Positions 46,421 to 55,204 of a stretch of 64,000 bases of DNA are shown here, piece by piece (within the stretch, counting starts at the first letter, position 1; every line of letters begins with the position of its first letter). The DNA is from Massilia eburnea (GTDB lineage: Bacteria; Pseudomonadota; Gammaproteobacteria; Burkholderiales; Burkholderiaceae_D). The stretch spans positions 1-64,000 of the forward strand of contig NZ_WNKX01000010.1 of assembly GCF_009720745.1 (NCBI RefSeq). The letters run 5' to 3'. Below the pieces are notes generated by a model that did no database searches, had not been told where the DNA came from, and was given only the letters and a program-made list of their open reading frames with translations. The translations under genes were made by a program, and so were the position numbers.

Positions 46421-48298
46421 TTAAATCTCTACCTGCGTGCCCAGTTCGATGACGCGGTTTGGCGGGATCTGGTAATAGTCCGCCGCGGCACGCGCATTGC
46501 GCGACATGGCCACAAACAGGTGCTCGCGCCAAGGCGCCATGCCTTCGCCGGGGGTGGAAATCACGGTCTGGCGGGCGATGAAGAAGGAGGTCTCCATCAT
46601 TTCGAACTTCAGGCCGCATTGTTCGCACAGAGCCATGATGGCCGGCACGTCCGGTTCGTCCTTGAAGCCGTAATGGATGTTCAGCTGGTAGCACTCGTGG
46701 CCGAGCGCGGTGACGCGCACCTGTTCCGAAGGCGGAACGTACGGTTCTTCCACGATGTGCACGGTGAAGAACACCACGCGTTCATGCAGCACCTTGTTGT
46801 GCGACAGGTTATGCAGCAGCGCATGCGGCACGCCATCGCTCTCGCCGCGCAGGAACACCGCAGTACCCGGCACGCGGGTTGGCGGCGCCATGAACAGGGA
46901 GTTCAGGAAATCCTCCAGCGGAATCGCATGCTTTTCCAGGTTCTTGAACACCAGTTCGCGGCCCGTGCGCCAGGTCAGCATGGTAGTAAACAGCGCGGTA
47001 CCGAGCAGCAGCGGGAACCAGCCGCCATGGAACAGCTTCAGCGACGTCGCCGAGAACAGCGTGATGTCGATGATGATGAAGAAGCCGGTCGCGCCGAAGC
47101 ACATGATCAGCGGCATGTGCCAGCGGTAGCGGGTGACGAAGAAGGTCAGGATGGTGGTCGCCAGCATCGTTGCGGTCACGGCGATGCCGTAGGCGCCGGC
47201 CAGCGCATCCGACGACTGGAAGCCAATCACGGCGATCAGCACCACGCTCAGCTGCATCCAGTTCACGACCGGGATGTAAATCTGGCCGATCTCACTTTCC
47301 GAGGTGTGCTGGATGCGCATGCGTGGCAGCATGCCCAGCGCGATGGCCTGCTTGGTCATCGAGAAGGTGCCGGAAATCGTGGCTTGCGACGCGATCACAG
47401 TGGCCGCGGTCGACAGGATCACCAGCGGGATCACGCTCCAGCTACCGAGCTGGTTGAAGAAAGGGTTGGCCAGCGCAGCTGGGTTCTGGATCAGCAGCGC
47501 GCCCTGGCCCAGGTAGTTCAGCGCCAGCGCAGGAAAGCAGATGAAGAACCATGCGATGCGGATCGGTTTCTTGCCGAAGTGGCCCATGTCGGCATACAGG
47601 GCCTCGGCGCCGGTAAACGCCAGCACCACGGCGCCCAGCGCCACGAAGGCCACCATGCCATGCGAGAACAGGAAGGTAAAGGCGTGTGCCGGGTTGAGCG
47701 CATGCAGGATCGCCGTTTCCTTGGCGATGTTGATGACGCCCATTGCCGCCAGGGCGGCGAACCACAGCACCATGATCGGACCGAAGAAGCGGCCAATGCC
47801 AGCGGTGCCGTGGCGCTGCACGGCGTACAGGCTCACCAGCACGACAATGGTGAGTGGAACGATGAATTTTTCCAGGCCGGGGGCTGCGACCTCAAGACCT
47901 TCAATCGCCGACAGCACCGAGATTGCTGGGGTAATCACGCTGTCGCCATAGAACATGGTGGCGCCAAAGGTACCGATCAGCAGCAGTGGGAAATGCCACT
48001 TCGGCGCCGCTTTGTGCACGGAATTCAGGGCCAGGGCCATCAAGGCCATGATGCCGCCTTCGCCGCGGTTATCGGCGCGTAGCATCAAGGTGACATATTT
48101 GACGGTGACAATCATCGTCAGGCCCCAGAAGATCAGGGAGACGATACCCAGGAGGTTTTCCTGGTTCAGCGGAAGCCCGTGGGCCGGGTCGAAGATGGTT
48201 TTGAGAGTGTAGAGGGGGCTGGTACCGATATCGCCGTAAACAATGCCTACGGCGGCCAGCGTCAGCGCGGCAACGCTGCTTTTCTTATGTTGTGACAA
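46421..48298 (-). CDS. kup: Low-affinity potassium transporter Kup
   Basis: About 625 residues, 12 membrane helices in the first ~440 and a soluble C-terminal domain. LAAVGIVYGDIGTSPLYTLK is the Kup signature, followed by NRGEGGIMALMAL. Proton-coupled K+ uptake. The start is uncertain. TTG 48298 gives (M)SQHKKSSVAALTL behind GGGTGA and matches family length. An earlier in-frame TTG at 48334 would add 12 residues without a ribosome site. Confidence 0.93.
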   Translation of the reverse strand: MSQHKKSSVAALTLAAVGIVYGDIGTSPLYTLKTIFDPAHGLPLNQENLLGIVSLIFWGLTMIVTVKYVTLMLRADNRGEGGIMALMALALNSVHKAAPKWHFPLLLIGTFGATMFYGDSVITPAISVLSAIEGLEVAAPGLEKFIVPLTIVVLVSLYAVQRHGTAGIGRFFGPIMVLWFAALAAMGVINIAKETAILHALNPAHAFTFLFSHGMVAFVALGAVVLAFTGAEALYADMGHFGKKPIRIAWFFICFPALALNYLGQGALLIQNPAALANPFFNQLGSWSVIPLVILSTAATVIASQATISGTFSMTKQAIALGMLPRMRIQHTSESEIGQIYIPVVNWMQLSVVLIAVIGFQSSDALAGAYGIAVTATMLATTILTFFVTRYRWHMPLIMCFGATGFFIIIDITLFSATSLKLFHGGWFPLLLGTALFTTMLTWRTGRELVFKNLEKHAIPLEDFLNSLFMAPPTRVPGTAVFLRGESDGVPHALLHNLSHNKVLHERVVFFTVHIVEEPYVPPSEQVRVTALGHECYQLNIHYGFKDEPDVPAIMALCEQCGLKFEMMETSFFIARQTVISTPGEGMAPWREHLFVAMSRNARAAADYYQIPPNRVIELGTQVEI

Positions 48299-48433
48299 GA
48301 TTTCACCCAAAATTGGTTTTGGTGCATCGCACAATAGGCCAACTATAAGCCTTTTGCAAGTTTTTTAGAGCGCCGGTGAAAAAGTGGCGGATGTGCTATT
48401 TTCCACCTTTACGAAAAGAAAATCACCGCTCTC

Positions 48434-49309
48434 ATGAATACCGGCATGCTGTACGCCGCAGGCGCTTTCCTGTCCTGGGGCCTGTTCCCACTCTATTTTC
48501 ACGCAATTAAGGACGTACCGGCGTCCGAAATCCTGGCCCACCGCATGGCCTGGTCCCTCATCTTCTTAACGGTGGTACTGGCGGTACGCCGGCAGTGGAA
48601 ATGGCTGCCCCAAGTGTTACGCCAGCCCAAAATCGTGGGCAGTTTCCTGGCCAGCGCTTTCCTGCTGAGCGCAAACTGGTTTGTGTATATCTGGGCGGTG
48701 AATAACGGCCATGTGGTCGATGCCAGCCTGGGTTATTTCATCAATCCCCTGGTCAATGTCTTGCTTGGCATGCTGGTGCTGAAGGAGAAACTGCGCCGCG
48801 GCCAATGGATTGCCATAGGCGTGGCCGCGACCGGCGTGGCCTGGCTGACATGGCAGGGCGGCCAGATCCCGTATATCGCGCTGGTGCTGGCCGTCAGCTT
48901 TGGCGCCTATGGCCTGCTGCGCAAAACGGCGGCGCTGGCGGCGCTCGAGGGGCTGTCGTTCGAAACCCTGATCCTGTTCCCGCTGGCAGTCGCCTACCTC
49001 GGCTGGCTGGTCTACCACGGCCAAAGCGTCTTCCTGAATGCCGAGTCGGACAATACGCGCTGGCTGCTGGCTGCGGCCGGCCCGACCACGGCCATCCCGC
49101 TGCTGCTGTTTGCTGCCGGGGCGCGGCGCATCCCGATGTCGGTGCTGGGAATGCTGCAATACATGTCGCCTTCCTTGCAGATGCTGTTGGGCGTGTGGGT
49201 CTTTCATGAGGCATTTTCCTCGGCCCGCCTGGTGGGCTTCCTCTTCATCTGGAGCGCGCTGGCCATTTATATGCTGGAAGGATGGTTGGTCAGCAGAAAG
49301 ACGAGTTGA
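48434..49309 (+). CDS. rarD: EamA-family transporter RarD
   Basis: 291 residues, ten membrane helices. GAFLSWGLFPLYFHAIKDVPASEILAHRMAWSL is the RarD signature, and QYMSPSLQMLLGVWVFHEAF lies near the end. Drug/metabolite transporter superfamily; the natural substrate is unknown (RarD is named for chloramphenicol sensitivity). Divergent from kup. Confidence 0.92.
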   Translation: MNTGMLYAAGAFLSWGLFPLYFHAIKDVPASEILAHRMAWSLIFLTVVLAVRRQWKWLPQVLRQPKIVGSFLASAFLLSANWFVYIWAVNNGHVVDASLGYFINPLVNVLLGMLVLKEKLRRGQWIAIGVAATGVAWLTWQGGQIPYIALVLAVSFGAYGLLRKTAALAALEGLSFETLILFPLAVAYLGWLVYHGQSVFLNAESDNTRWLLAAAGPTTAIPLLLFAAGARRIPMSVLGMLQYMSPSLQMLLGVWVFHEAFSSARLVGFLFIWSALAIYMLEGWLVSRKTS

Positions 49310-49414
49310 GTGTCGGAAAACTTTACATTGTTACCGGCGGGCCAAATCGTTTCCTTCAGTTCAAGAAAAATTTCCTCATATGAATCAATAACCTAAGATG
49401 CAGCTTGGTGGACC

Positions 49415-49430
49415 AGGCATAAAGCTTGCT
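49415..49430 (+). promoter_or_regulatory. Candidate sigma-54 (-24/-12) promoter
   Basis: AGGCATAAAGCTTGCT has GG (49416-49417), ten bases, GC (49428-49429), and matches TGGCACG-N4-TTGCW except at three positions. It lies 32 bp before the ATG of a PEP-CTERM protein gene, suitable for a short leader. PEP-CTERM genes are often under the PrsK/PrsR sigma-54 two-component system. Confidence 0.6.
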
Positions 49431-49461
49431 TTATTGTCGGTTCCACCACAGGAGAGCATTA

Positions 49462-50244
49462 ATGGTACGCAATAAGTTTCTGGCAGGTATCGCTGCATTG
49501 ATCTGCGCCGCTAGCGCGCAAGCCCTTCCGGTCTCGCTGACCGCGAATGTCACGGCAGGCGACCACTTGGGCTTCGGCGCCGCAAAATCGTACGCAATCA
49601 ACATCAACGACCTGCTGGCCAGCAATAGCCTGGGCAGCAATGCGATTTCCTTCGGCCAACTGACCGTCTTCGGCCATTCGGACGCTGCGTACAACGTGAC
49701 CGGTGACTCTTACAGCGGCTACACGCTGACCACTTCGACCCATTACAATGCCGGCGCCTGCAACCATGGCAACTGCAACGTGACCGATTACACCTACACC
49801 CGTAACCACAGCAGCTACGGCTATGACTTTGTCACCGACACGATGAAGGTCAAGGTGGGCGATAGCACCGGCAGCGATACTTCCGAATGGCAGCAGAGCG
49901 CTTCCAATTGGACTACCCTGGACAGCCAATCGGGCAGCGATCGTTTCGGCCGCACCACTTACCAGACCGCGAATACCCTGAACAACGGTTCCTTCAGCGG
50001 CGACCTGAGCGTCACCCTGAACCTGGACAACAAAGCACTGAGCGACCTGATTGCCGACGGCATCCTCAGCCTGTCGATCTGGAGCAGCAATGGCCAGTTC
50101 AACATCGACAGCATGCGCCTGCACCTGCTGGCCGTCGACCTGCCGATTCCGCCGGCCGACGCCCAGATTCCCGTGCCAACCAGCCTGCTGCTGACCGGCC
50201 TGGGCCTGGCTGCACTGGCCACCATGCGCCGCCGCCAAGCCTGA
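49462..50244 (+). CDS. PEP-CTERM-type exported protein
   Basis: 260 residues. The N-terminal signal peptide ends SAQALP. The mature domain is rich in Ser, Thr, Asn and Tyr, as in secreted surface or matrix proteins. The C-terminus IPVPTSLLLTGLGLAALATMRRRQA is a sorting tail: motif, hydrophobic helix, Arg cluster. The motif reads VPTS rather than the usual VPEP, a departure that could affect exosortase recognition. Start ATG 49462 behind AGGAGAG, with a sigma-54-like promoter upstream. The exosortase lies outside the window. Confidence 0.85.
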   Translation: MVRNKFLAGIAALICAASAQALPVSLTANVTAGDHLGFGAAKSYAININDLLASNSLGSNAISFGQLTVFGHSDAAYNVTGDSYSGYTLTTSTHYNAGACNHGNCNVTDYTYTRNHSSYGYDFVTDTMKVKVGDSTGSDTSEWQQSASNWTTLDSQSGSDRFGRTTYQTANTLNNGSFSGDLSVTLNLDNKALSDLIADGILSLSIWSSNGQFNIDSMRLHLLAVDLPIPPADAQIPVPTSLLLTGLGLAALATMRRRQA

Positions 50245-50268
50245 ACAGGCAGCGCACCGCATTTCAAG

Positions 50269-50294
50269 AAACCCGGCATCGCCGGGTTTTTTTT
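50269..50294 (+). terminator. Intrinsic terminator after the PEP-CTERM gene
   Basis: AAACCCGGC/GCCGGGTTT with an ATC loop and T8, 24 bp past the stop. Confidence 0.92.
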
Positions 50295-50349
50295 CGTCCC
50301 TCCAAATGCGCTAAACTAGCGCCTTTACGAACCGACAAGAACACATACC

Positions 50350-52017
50350 GTGGCCAATTACGTCTATACCATGAACCGCGTGGGCAAAATCGTCCCACCG
50401 AAACGTCAGATTCTGAAGGACATTTCGCTGTCCTTCTTCCCGGGCGCCAAGATCGGCGTGCTGGGACTGAACGGCTCCGGCAAATCCTCCCTGCTGAAAA
50501 TCATGGCAGGCATCGATACCGACATCCAGGGCGAAGCGCGCCCGATGCCGGGCCTGAACATCGGCTACCTGCCGCAGGAACCGCAATTGGACCCTGAAAA
50601 AACCGTGCGCCAGGAAGTGGAATCCGGCCTGGGCGAAGCCTTCAACGCGCAAGCCCTGCTGGAAGCCGTGTACGCAGCTTATGCCGAACCGGATGCCGAC
50701 TTCGACGCGCTGGCCAAGGAGCAGGAGCGGCTGGAGTCCATCATCGCCGCTGCCGACGGCGGCAACCTGAACCTGCAGCTGGAAATGGCCGCCGACGCGC
50801 TGCGCCTGCCGCCTTGGGACCAGAAGATCGGCGTGCTGTCCGGCGGTGAAAAGCGCCGCGTGGCACTGTGCAAACTGCTGCTGTCCAAGCCGGACATGCT
50901 GCTGCTCGACGAACCGACCAACCACCTGGATGCTGAATCGGTGGAATGGCTGGAACAATTCCTGGTGCGCTTCCCTGGCACCGTGGTCGGCATTACCCAC
51001 GACCGCTACTTCCTCGACAATGCCGCCGAATGGATCCTGGAACTGGACCGCGGCCACGGCATCCCGTGGAAAGGCAACTACTCTTCCTGGCTGGACCAGA
51101 AGCAGGCCCGCCTGAAGCAGGAAGAAGCTACCGAATCCGCGCGCCAGAAAGCGCTGCAGAAGGAATTGGAATGGTCGCGCCAGAATCCGAAGGCGCGCCA
51201 GGCCAAATCCAAGGCCCGTATGGCACGCTTCAATGAGCTGAGCGAATACGAATACCAGAAGCGCAACGAGACCCAGGAGATCTTCATCCCTGTGGCCGAA
51301 CGCCTCGGTAACGATGTGATCGAGTTCAAGAACGTCTCCAAATCCTTTGGCGACCGCCTGCTGATCGACAACCTGTCCTTCATCATCCCGCCGGGCGCAA
51401 TCGTCGGCATCATCGGCCCGAACGGCGCCGGTAAGTCGACCCTGTTCAAGATGATCGCCGGTATCGAGCAGCCGGACAGCGGCGAAGTGGCAATCGGTAA
51501 GACCGCCAAGATTTCTTTGGTAGACCAGAGCCGCGACAAGCTGGACAACGAGAAAACCGTGTTCGAAGCGGTGTCCGGCGGCGCCGACATCCTCAACGTG
51601 GGCCGTTTCGAGATGCCGTCGCGCGCCTATGTTGGCCGCTTCAACTTCAAGGGCTCGGACCAGCAGAAGATCGTTGGCAACCTGTCCGGTGGTGAGCGTG
51701 GCCGACTGCACCTGGCCAAGACCCTGCTGATGGGCGGCAACGTGCTGCTGCTGGACGAACCGTCCAACGACCTGGACGTGGAAACCTTGCGCGCGCTGGA
51801 AGATGCGCTGCTGGAATTCGCCGGCTCGGTGATGGTGATTTCCCACGACCGCTGGTTCCTGGACCGTATTGCGACCCACATCCTGGCCTTCGAAGGCGAT
51901 TCCCAGGTGACCTTCTTCGCTGGTAACTACCAGGAATACGAAGCGGACAAGAAGAAACGTCTGGGTGAGGAAGGCGCCAAGCCGAAGCGTATTCGTTACA
52001 AGCCGCTGCACGGCTAA
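50350..52017 (+). CDS. ettA: Energy-dependent translational throttle protein EttA (ABC-F)
   Basis: 555 residues from GTG 50350. Two ABC domains: Walker A GLNGSGKSS and GPNGAGKST, signature LSGGEKRR and LSGGERGR, Walker B MLLLDEPTN and VLLLDEPSN. They are joined by the basic P-site interaction linker (KARQAKSKARMARFNEL). No membrane segments. Binds the ribosomal E site and gates early elongation according to ATP/ADP. Its stop runs directly into a family A repeat. Confidence 0.96.
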   Translation: MANYVYTMNRVGKIVPPKRQILKDISLSFFPGAKIGVLGLNGSGKSSLLKIMAGIDTDIQGEARPMPGLNIGYLPQEPQLDPEKTVRQEVESGLGEAFNAQALLEAVYAAYAEPDADFDALAKEQERLESIIAAADGGNLNLQLEMAADALRLPPWDQKIGVLSGGEKRRVALCKLLLSKPDMLLLDEPTNHLDAESVEWLEQFLVRFPGTVVGITHDRYFLDNAAEWILELDRGHGIPWKGNYSSWLDQKQARLKQEEATESARQKALQKELEWSRQNPKARQAKSKARMARFNELSEYEYQKRNETQEIFIPVAERLGNDVIEFKNVSKSFGDRLLIDNLSFIIPPGAIVGIIGPNGAGKSTLFKMIAGIEQPDSGEVAIGKTAKISLVDQSRDKLDNEKTVFEAVSGGADILNVGRFEMPSRAYVGRFNFKGSDQQKIVGNLSGGERGRLHLAKTLLMGGNVLLLDEPSNDLDVETLRALEDALLEFAGSVMVISHDRWFLDRIATHILAFEGDSQVTFFAGNYQEYEADKKKRLGEEGAKPKRIRYKPLHG

Positions 52018-52128
52018 ACCCGGTAGGGCTGGGTCAGACCCAAGGGTCTGACCCAGGTATGCCTGAGCCGCTGGCCATAAGATCATTCGGTGTCTGACCC
52101 TTGGGTCTGACACCGGTTTACCGGGTTT
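52016..52128. repeat. Family A palindromic element, copy 5 (paired hairpins)
   Basis: Feet AAACCCGGTA (52016-52025) and TACCGGGTTT (52119-52128). The left hairpin is a perfect 13-bp stem CTGGGTCAGACCC/GGGTCTGACCCAG (52029-52041, 52044-52056) with a 2-nt AA centre. The right hairpin is GGTGTCTGACCC/GGGTCTGACACC (52089-52100, 52103-52114) with one mismatch. It starts within the ettA stop codon. Confidence 0.88.
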
Positions 52129-52143
52129 AGAAGCGACTTCAAA

Positions 52144-52617
52144 ATGCGCAAACAATTCCTATGCGGCCTGCTGTTAGCCAGCGCCGGCGCCATCGCGCAC
52201 GAAGCCCCTCTCGAAAAGCTCTCCTGGCTGGCCGGCTGCTGGTCGCAAACCGGGGCCGACGCAGGTTCGGTCGAAATGTGGACCCTCCCTGCCGGCGGCA
52301 CCATGCTCGGCATCGCCCGCACGGTCAAGAACGGCAAAACCGTGGAATGGGAACACACCATGATCCGCGAAACCGCGCCAGGCATCTGGTCCTACGTGGC
52401 CAAGCCAGGCGGACAGCCTGAAGCGGCCTTCCCGGTCAAGTCGATCGGCGATGGAGAAGTGCTGTTTGAAAACCCGCAGCATGACTTCCCGCAGCGGATC
52501 ATATACAAGCGCGACGGCCAGGACGGCCTGAAAGCGCGAATTGAAGGCATATCGAAAGGCAAGGAAAAAGCTTTCGATTACCCTATGCAGCGGACGCAAT
52601 GTCCGACTGGAGGGTGA
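52144..52617 (+). CDS. DUF6265 family exported protein
   Basis: 157 residues. Signal peptide ends AGAIAH. The mature domain begins LEKLSWLAGCWSQTGADAGSVEMW and continues with GGTMLGIARTVKNGKTVEWEHTMIRE and NPQHDFPQRIIYKRDG, the DUF6265 pattern of a lipocalin-like beta barrel. Function unknown. It starts 16 bp after a family A repeat. Confidence 0.82.
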   Translation: MRKQFLCGLLLASAGAIAHEAPLEKLSWLAGCWSQTGADAGSVEMWTLPAGGTMLGIARTVKNGKTVEWEHTMIRETAPGIWSYVAKPGGQPEAAFPVKSIGDGEVLFENPQHDFPQRIIYKRDGQDGLKARIEGISKGKEKAFDYPMQRTQCPTGG

Positions 52618-52629
52618 GGCGGGCACAAG

Positions 52630-52658
52630 GACAATGACAGCGCAAAGCTGCCATTGTC
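52630..52658. terminator. Hairpin between DUF6265 and beta-barrel genes
   Basis: GACAATGACAGC/GCTGCCATTGTC with a GCAAA loop and one A-C mismatch, between convergent genes. No T run follows, so it may be an mRNA 3'-end stabiliser or Rho-type site. Confidence 0.4.
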
Positions 52659-52718
52659 GTACCCGGCCTCGATCGGTACTTTGCGGGGGGAAGCAGCTGA
52701 ACTGCCCTCCCCCTCGAC

Positions 52719-53303
52719 TCAGAAGCTAGCCTTGACGCCCAGGTTGATCGCGCCTTTGCGACGGCCCTGGTCGACTTCGTTCTTGCCGAAGTGTTCGTAC
52801 TCCAGCACGCCCGACAGCTTGTCGGTGAAGGCGTATTCGGCGCCAACCGAAGCGTACAGCGCGTTACGGCTGTTATCGCTGTCGTACGCCAAGGCCAGGC
52901 CGGTGGCATTCACCTTGTTGGTGTTGTGGGCCACACCCAGCTTGCCGGTCACCGCGAACTGCTGGTTGATCGGGAAGGTGCCCTTGCCTGCCAGGTAATA
53001 GGACTTGGATTTGCTCTCGATGCTGCCAGTGCCGGCGTTAGTGGTGTAGTCGTAAGACTGTTTGCCGAAGTCGACATAACCGGCTTCCACACCCCAGGTC
53101 TTGTCGATCTGCACGCCACCGAAGATCTTGCCACCGTATTCGGTGCTCTTGGTGTCGCCGCCGCTGGTGTCGTTAGGCAGGTTGTACTTGTTGCTGGTGC
53201 CCACGACCCCAGCGCCGACATAAGGTTTCAGCTCTTGGGCCTGGACGGATGCCGCGCCCAGGGCAACGGCGGAAGTAATGAGGGCGAGTGCGATTTTTTT
53301 CAT
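52719..53303 (-). CDS. Outer-membrane beta-barrel protein (OmpA/OmpW-like)
   Basis: 194 residues. Signal peptide ends ASVQAQ. The mature protein shows alternating strands with PYVGAGVVGTSNKYN, GKIFGGVQIDKTWGVEAGYVDFGK and ASVGAEYAFTDKLSGVLEYEHFG. It ends in the C-terminal Phe-terminated strand INLGVKASF used for outer-membrane assembly, fitting a small eight-stranded barrel. Function is unspecified (adhesion, pore or structural). Monocistronic. Confidence 0.85.
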   Translation of the reverse strand: MKKIALALITSAVALGAASVQAQELKPYVGAGVVGTSNKYNLPNDTSGGDTKSTEYGGKIFGGVQIDKTWGVEAGYVDFGKQSYDYTTNAGTGSIESKSKSYYLAGKGTFPINQQFAVTGKLGVAHNTNKVNATGLALAYDSDNSRNALYASVGAEYAFTDKLSGVLEYEHFGKNEVDQGRRKGAINLGVKASF

Positions 53304-53486
53304 GTTCGTGATCTTTCAGCAAAATTGATTGGGCTTGCTTGGGATCGCTCTTCGTCTCTGGAAGTGCGATGGAAAGCACGATAACACTGCCAAAAGTTCA
53401 AGGGGGAGACGAACTGGTAAGAATTGTGTGATTTTGTAAGTGACCTTGAATTACCAATGTTCAGCCCAAGATAGCCGAACTTGGCA

Positions 53487-54080
53487 TCAGATGAGCCGAA
53501 ATGTGAGATTTACGCGGGCACCACAGGGTTTTCGCTCCTTGTTGATGCCATGCCGCCAACCATGCTGGAGTTTGCCTGCCATGAGCAGCAAGCTGCCATC
53601 CGTCAGGTCGATTTTCACGGTTTTCGGCAGCTTCTTGTGCTTCAAGATGAAGGTGCGGGTAGCGCCGAAGCTGACCGAAGCGATGGTCGGTTCCGGTCCC
53701 AGTTCGACCTCATCATCGCTGTGGAAACCCATGCTGTCCTGTTCGTTGCGGTAATAGTTCAGCAGGACGCTATTGAAGCGCTTGCCGGTGGCAGCCTCGA
53801 CCGCCCGCTTGATTTCCAGCTGCAGCGGCGTGAATGGCAGGGGATTGAAGGTGCGGCCCGAATACGTGTAGCTCTTCTCCCCATACCAGGCGCTCAGCCG
53901 CGGCTGCGCCACTTCGCGGCCGAACAGGAAAATGGTTTCCGCTTTCCAGGCCGTGCCGTCCAGCAACCCCTGCATAACTTGCGCGTTATCCACAGCGAGC
54001 GGCAACTGCTGCATGAAATACAGCTCGCCGTCGTCGATCGGGATGGGTAATAACTCGGCTTCGGCGGAAAACTGGTCCAT
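53487..54080 (-). CDS. AlkB-type 2-oxoglutarate/Fe(II) dioxygenase (alkylated DNA/RNA repair)
   Basis: 197 residues from ATG 54080. Double-stranded beta-helix with Fe ligands HSD in MGFHSDDEVELG and His in LQHGWRHGI, and 2-oxoglutarate Arg residues in ARVNLTFRLI. LNYYRNEQDSMGFHSDDE is the ALKBH2/3-like signature, so repair of 1-methyladenine/3-methylcytosine is likely. Only 18 bp separate its start from that of the divergent molybdopterin-protein gene. Confidence 0.9.
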   Translation of the reverse strand: MDQFSAEAELLPIPIDDGELYFMQQLPLAVDNAQVMQGLLDGTAWKAETIFLFGREVAQPRLSAWYGEKSYTYSGRTFNPLPFTPLQLEIKRAVEAATGKRFNSVLLNYYRNEQDSMGFHSDDEVELGPEPTIASVSFGATRTFILKHKKLPKTVKIDLTDGSLLLMAGKLQHGWRHGINKERKPCGARVNLTFRLI

Positions 54081-54098
54081 AGAGGGTATGATATAGCA

Positions 54099-54677
54099 AT
54101 GAAGAAACGTCAATTCCTTGGCGCCGTGGCAGCGGCCGGCGCCCTCCCGTCCCTGGGCACCGCTGCTCCCAAAGCCGAGCGCGGCCCAACCTTGCTGACC
54201 GTAACCGGCGCGATTGCCAAAGCGAACCGCGGCGGCTTCGACCGCGTCGCCGACCAGATGATGCATCGCCAACGGCTGAGCTTCGAGAAGGCGTTCACCT
54301 TCGATTTTGCAGCCCTGGCGGCGCTGCCGGCTGTCACCATCAGTCCGACACTGGAATACGATAGCAGGGTGCACACCCTGTCCGGCCCATTGCTGGTGGA
54401 CGTGCTGAAAGCTGCCGGCGCGAAAACCGGCGACAACAGCAACCTGGTGCTGCGTGCGGTGGATGGCTATGCGGTGGCGGTAGCGCTGGCGCGCGCCAGG
54501 GCGCAGCGCTTCATCGTTGCTACGCATATGGATGGCGCGCCGATGGCGCTGGGCGGCCTGGGGCCTTTATGGGCAATTTACGATGCGGACCGCGTGCCCG
54601 AAATGGCAGGCAGGCCAGTGGGCGAGCGCTTCACCACCTGCCCTTGGGCCCTCTATCACATCGAGGTTCAGGCGTAA
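54099..54677 (+). CDS. Single-domain molybdopterin-dependent oxidoreductase-like exported protein
   Basis: 192 residues. The N-terminal export signal (MKKRQFLGAVAAAGALPSLG) is Tat-like but has only KKR rather than a clear RR pair. One sulphite-oxidase-type molybdopterin-binding domain follows (LLTVTGAI..., VHTLSGPLLVDVLKAAGAKTG, GLGPLWAIYDAD), the YedY/MsrP-like minimal form. No invariant active-site Cys of YedY is obvious in the expected segment, so catalysis is uncertain. No Shine-Dalgarno in the 18-bp gap, and TATGAT at 54087-54092 may give a near-leaderless mRNA. Converges with and overlaps the next gene by 10 bp. Confidence 0.75.
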   Translation: MKKRQFLGAVAAAGALPSLGTAAPKAERGPTLLTVTGAIAKANRGGFDRVADQMMHRQRLSFEKAFTFDFAALAALPAVTISPTLEYDSRVHTLSGPLLVDVLKAAGAKTGDNSNLVLRAVDGYAVAVALARARAQRFIVATHMDGAPMALGGLGPLWAIYDADRVPEMAGRPVGERFTTCPWALYHIEVQA

Positions 54678-55030
54678 GCTTCGGCCAGCGACATCACGCG
54701 CGGAGCGATGGCGACGCCGATGTCACCGAAAATCTTGTTGATGATGGCCATATTGACTTCGGCTTCGTCCGCCTTCCAGCCATTGAAGAGGTCGGTGCCA
54801 TCTTTCTGGAAATGCAGGTCCAGCACCTTGCCACGGTCTTTGTGGGTGTAGCCGGAGCTGTGCACCTGCTTGAAGCCGCCGGCAGCCAGGGCTTCCAGTA
54901 CGGAGGTCGGTGGATTGTCCGGGTCGGTTGCCATGTAGACCCCGAAAGTCTTGCCAGGCGGTTTGGCGGCAATATCAACTTCATAGATGCCAGGCGCCTT
55001 GGTGACCGACGTGGATTTCAAAAATAACAT
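54668..55030 (-). CDS. Conserved hypothetical protein (120 aa)
   Basis: Soluble, no signal peptide. Mixed alpha/beta with FKQVHSSGYTHKDRGKVLDLHFQKDG in the middle. Start ATG 55030 behind GGGGAAA. The last ten bases overlap the convergent molybdopterin-protein gene. I recognise no family. The 174-bp region upstream (55031-55204) is AT-rich and probably holds its promoter; nothing else is seen there. Confidence 0.65.
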   Translation of the reverse strand: MLFLKSTSVTKAPGIYEVDIAAKPPGKTFGVYMATDPDNPPTSVLEALAAGGFKQVHSSGYTHKDRGKVLDLHFQKDGTDLFNGWKADEAEVNMAIINKIFGDIGVAIAPRVMSLAEAYA

Positions 55031-55204
55031 GGCTTTCCCCTAGAACTGTGTGTGGCTTTTCCGAAGTAAACCAGCTTATTGCGAACGGCCAATTTTGTCA
55101 CCCGCCGGGGCCATCTTTTTGCTCTACCACAACACAAGAGAGAGCAAAAAGCACGTCCTGCCTTTCAACTATACTTTTACACTGCTCGATTGCAAGGCCT
55201 GTTA

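Noticed and set aside
46520..48082. 520-aa plus-strand ORF opposite kup
   Set aside because: Shadow rich in His, Gln and Arg; no domain, and Kup is intact on the other strand.
50311..52155. 614-aa minus-strand ORF opposite ettA
   Set aside because: Antisense shadow; ettA has both ABC domains intact.
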